From Epinephelus fuscoguttatus (Eukaryota > Chordata > Actinopteri > Perciformes > Serranidae), in the NCBI RefSeq assembly GCF_011397635.1, contig NC_064764.1, positions 40,352,955 to 40,416,954 of the forward strand: a stretch of DNA of 64,000 nucleotides. Direction: 5' to 3'. The position numbers and the translations under genes are program-made. Below are positions 63,966-64,000 of this stretch, piece by piece. Position 1 is the stretch's first letter. The number at the start of each line of letters is the position of its first letter. Under the pieces are notes generated by a model, which saw nothing but the letters and a program-made list of their open reading frames with translations, was not told the origin of the DNA and did not search any database.

Positions 63966-64000
63966 TAAGTCATTGCTTGTAGTTAAACTCTTATTGTTAT

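Overview
The window is nuclear DNA from a bony fish, most likely a percomorph teleost. The genes are intron-rich and vertebrate. Introns and spacers hold CA/GT microsatellites, tRNA-derived SINEs, L2- and RTE-like LINE scraps, and hAT-like and foldback elements of kinds common in teleosts. No bacterial, viral, tRNA, rRNA or CRISPR feature was seen. Gene names come from matching translated exons to remembered family sequences; no search was run.

Layout. armc8 (minus, 1970-17392, 22 coding exons) encodes an armadillo subunit of the CTLH/GID ubiquitin ligase. dbr1 (plus, 20306-24056, 8 coding exons) encodes the RNA lariat debranching enzyme and is head-to-head with armc8. A Rab5-type GTPase gene (minus, 29651-33784, 5 coding exons) is head-to-head with lcmt2/tyw4 (plus, 35338-43183, 14 exons), which encodes the last enzyme of wybutosine synthesis. 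lcmt2 ends tail-to-tail with crygs (minus, 43555-45180, 3 exons), a lens gamma-S crystallin. tbccd1 (minus, 50918-56033, 8 coding exons) encodes a centrosome/Golgi-positioning TBCC protein. It is separated by a decayed minisatellite of about 1.2 kb from dnajb11 (plus, from 59880, cut by the window end), an ER-lumenal Hsp40.

The genes do not form one pathway. Their order keeps two human chromosome 3 neighbourhoods (ARMC8-DBR1 and CRYGS-TBCCD1-DNAJB11) within 64 kb, with the Rab5 gene and lcmt2 between them. Both head-to-head promoters carry a perfect NRF1-type palindrome.

I found no convincing undescribed system. The best leads are: complementary UG and CA repeats bracketing one armc8 exon; a UG tract at an lcmt2 acceptor; two GC-AG introns in lcmt2; the many-exon structure of lcmt2 compared with the intronless mammalian gene; a wholly polypyrimidine armc8 intron with a long open frame; a RecQ-like helicase fragment inside nested transposons; and the minisatellite upstream of dnajb11.
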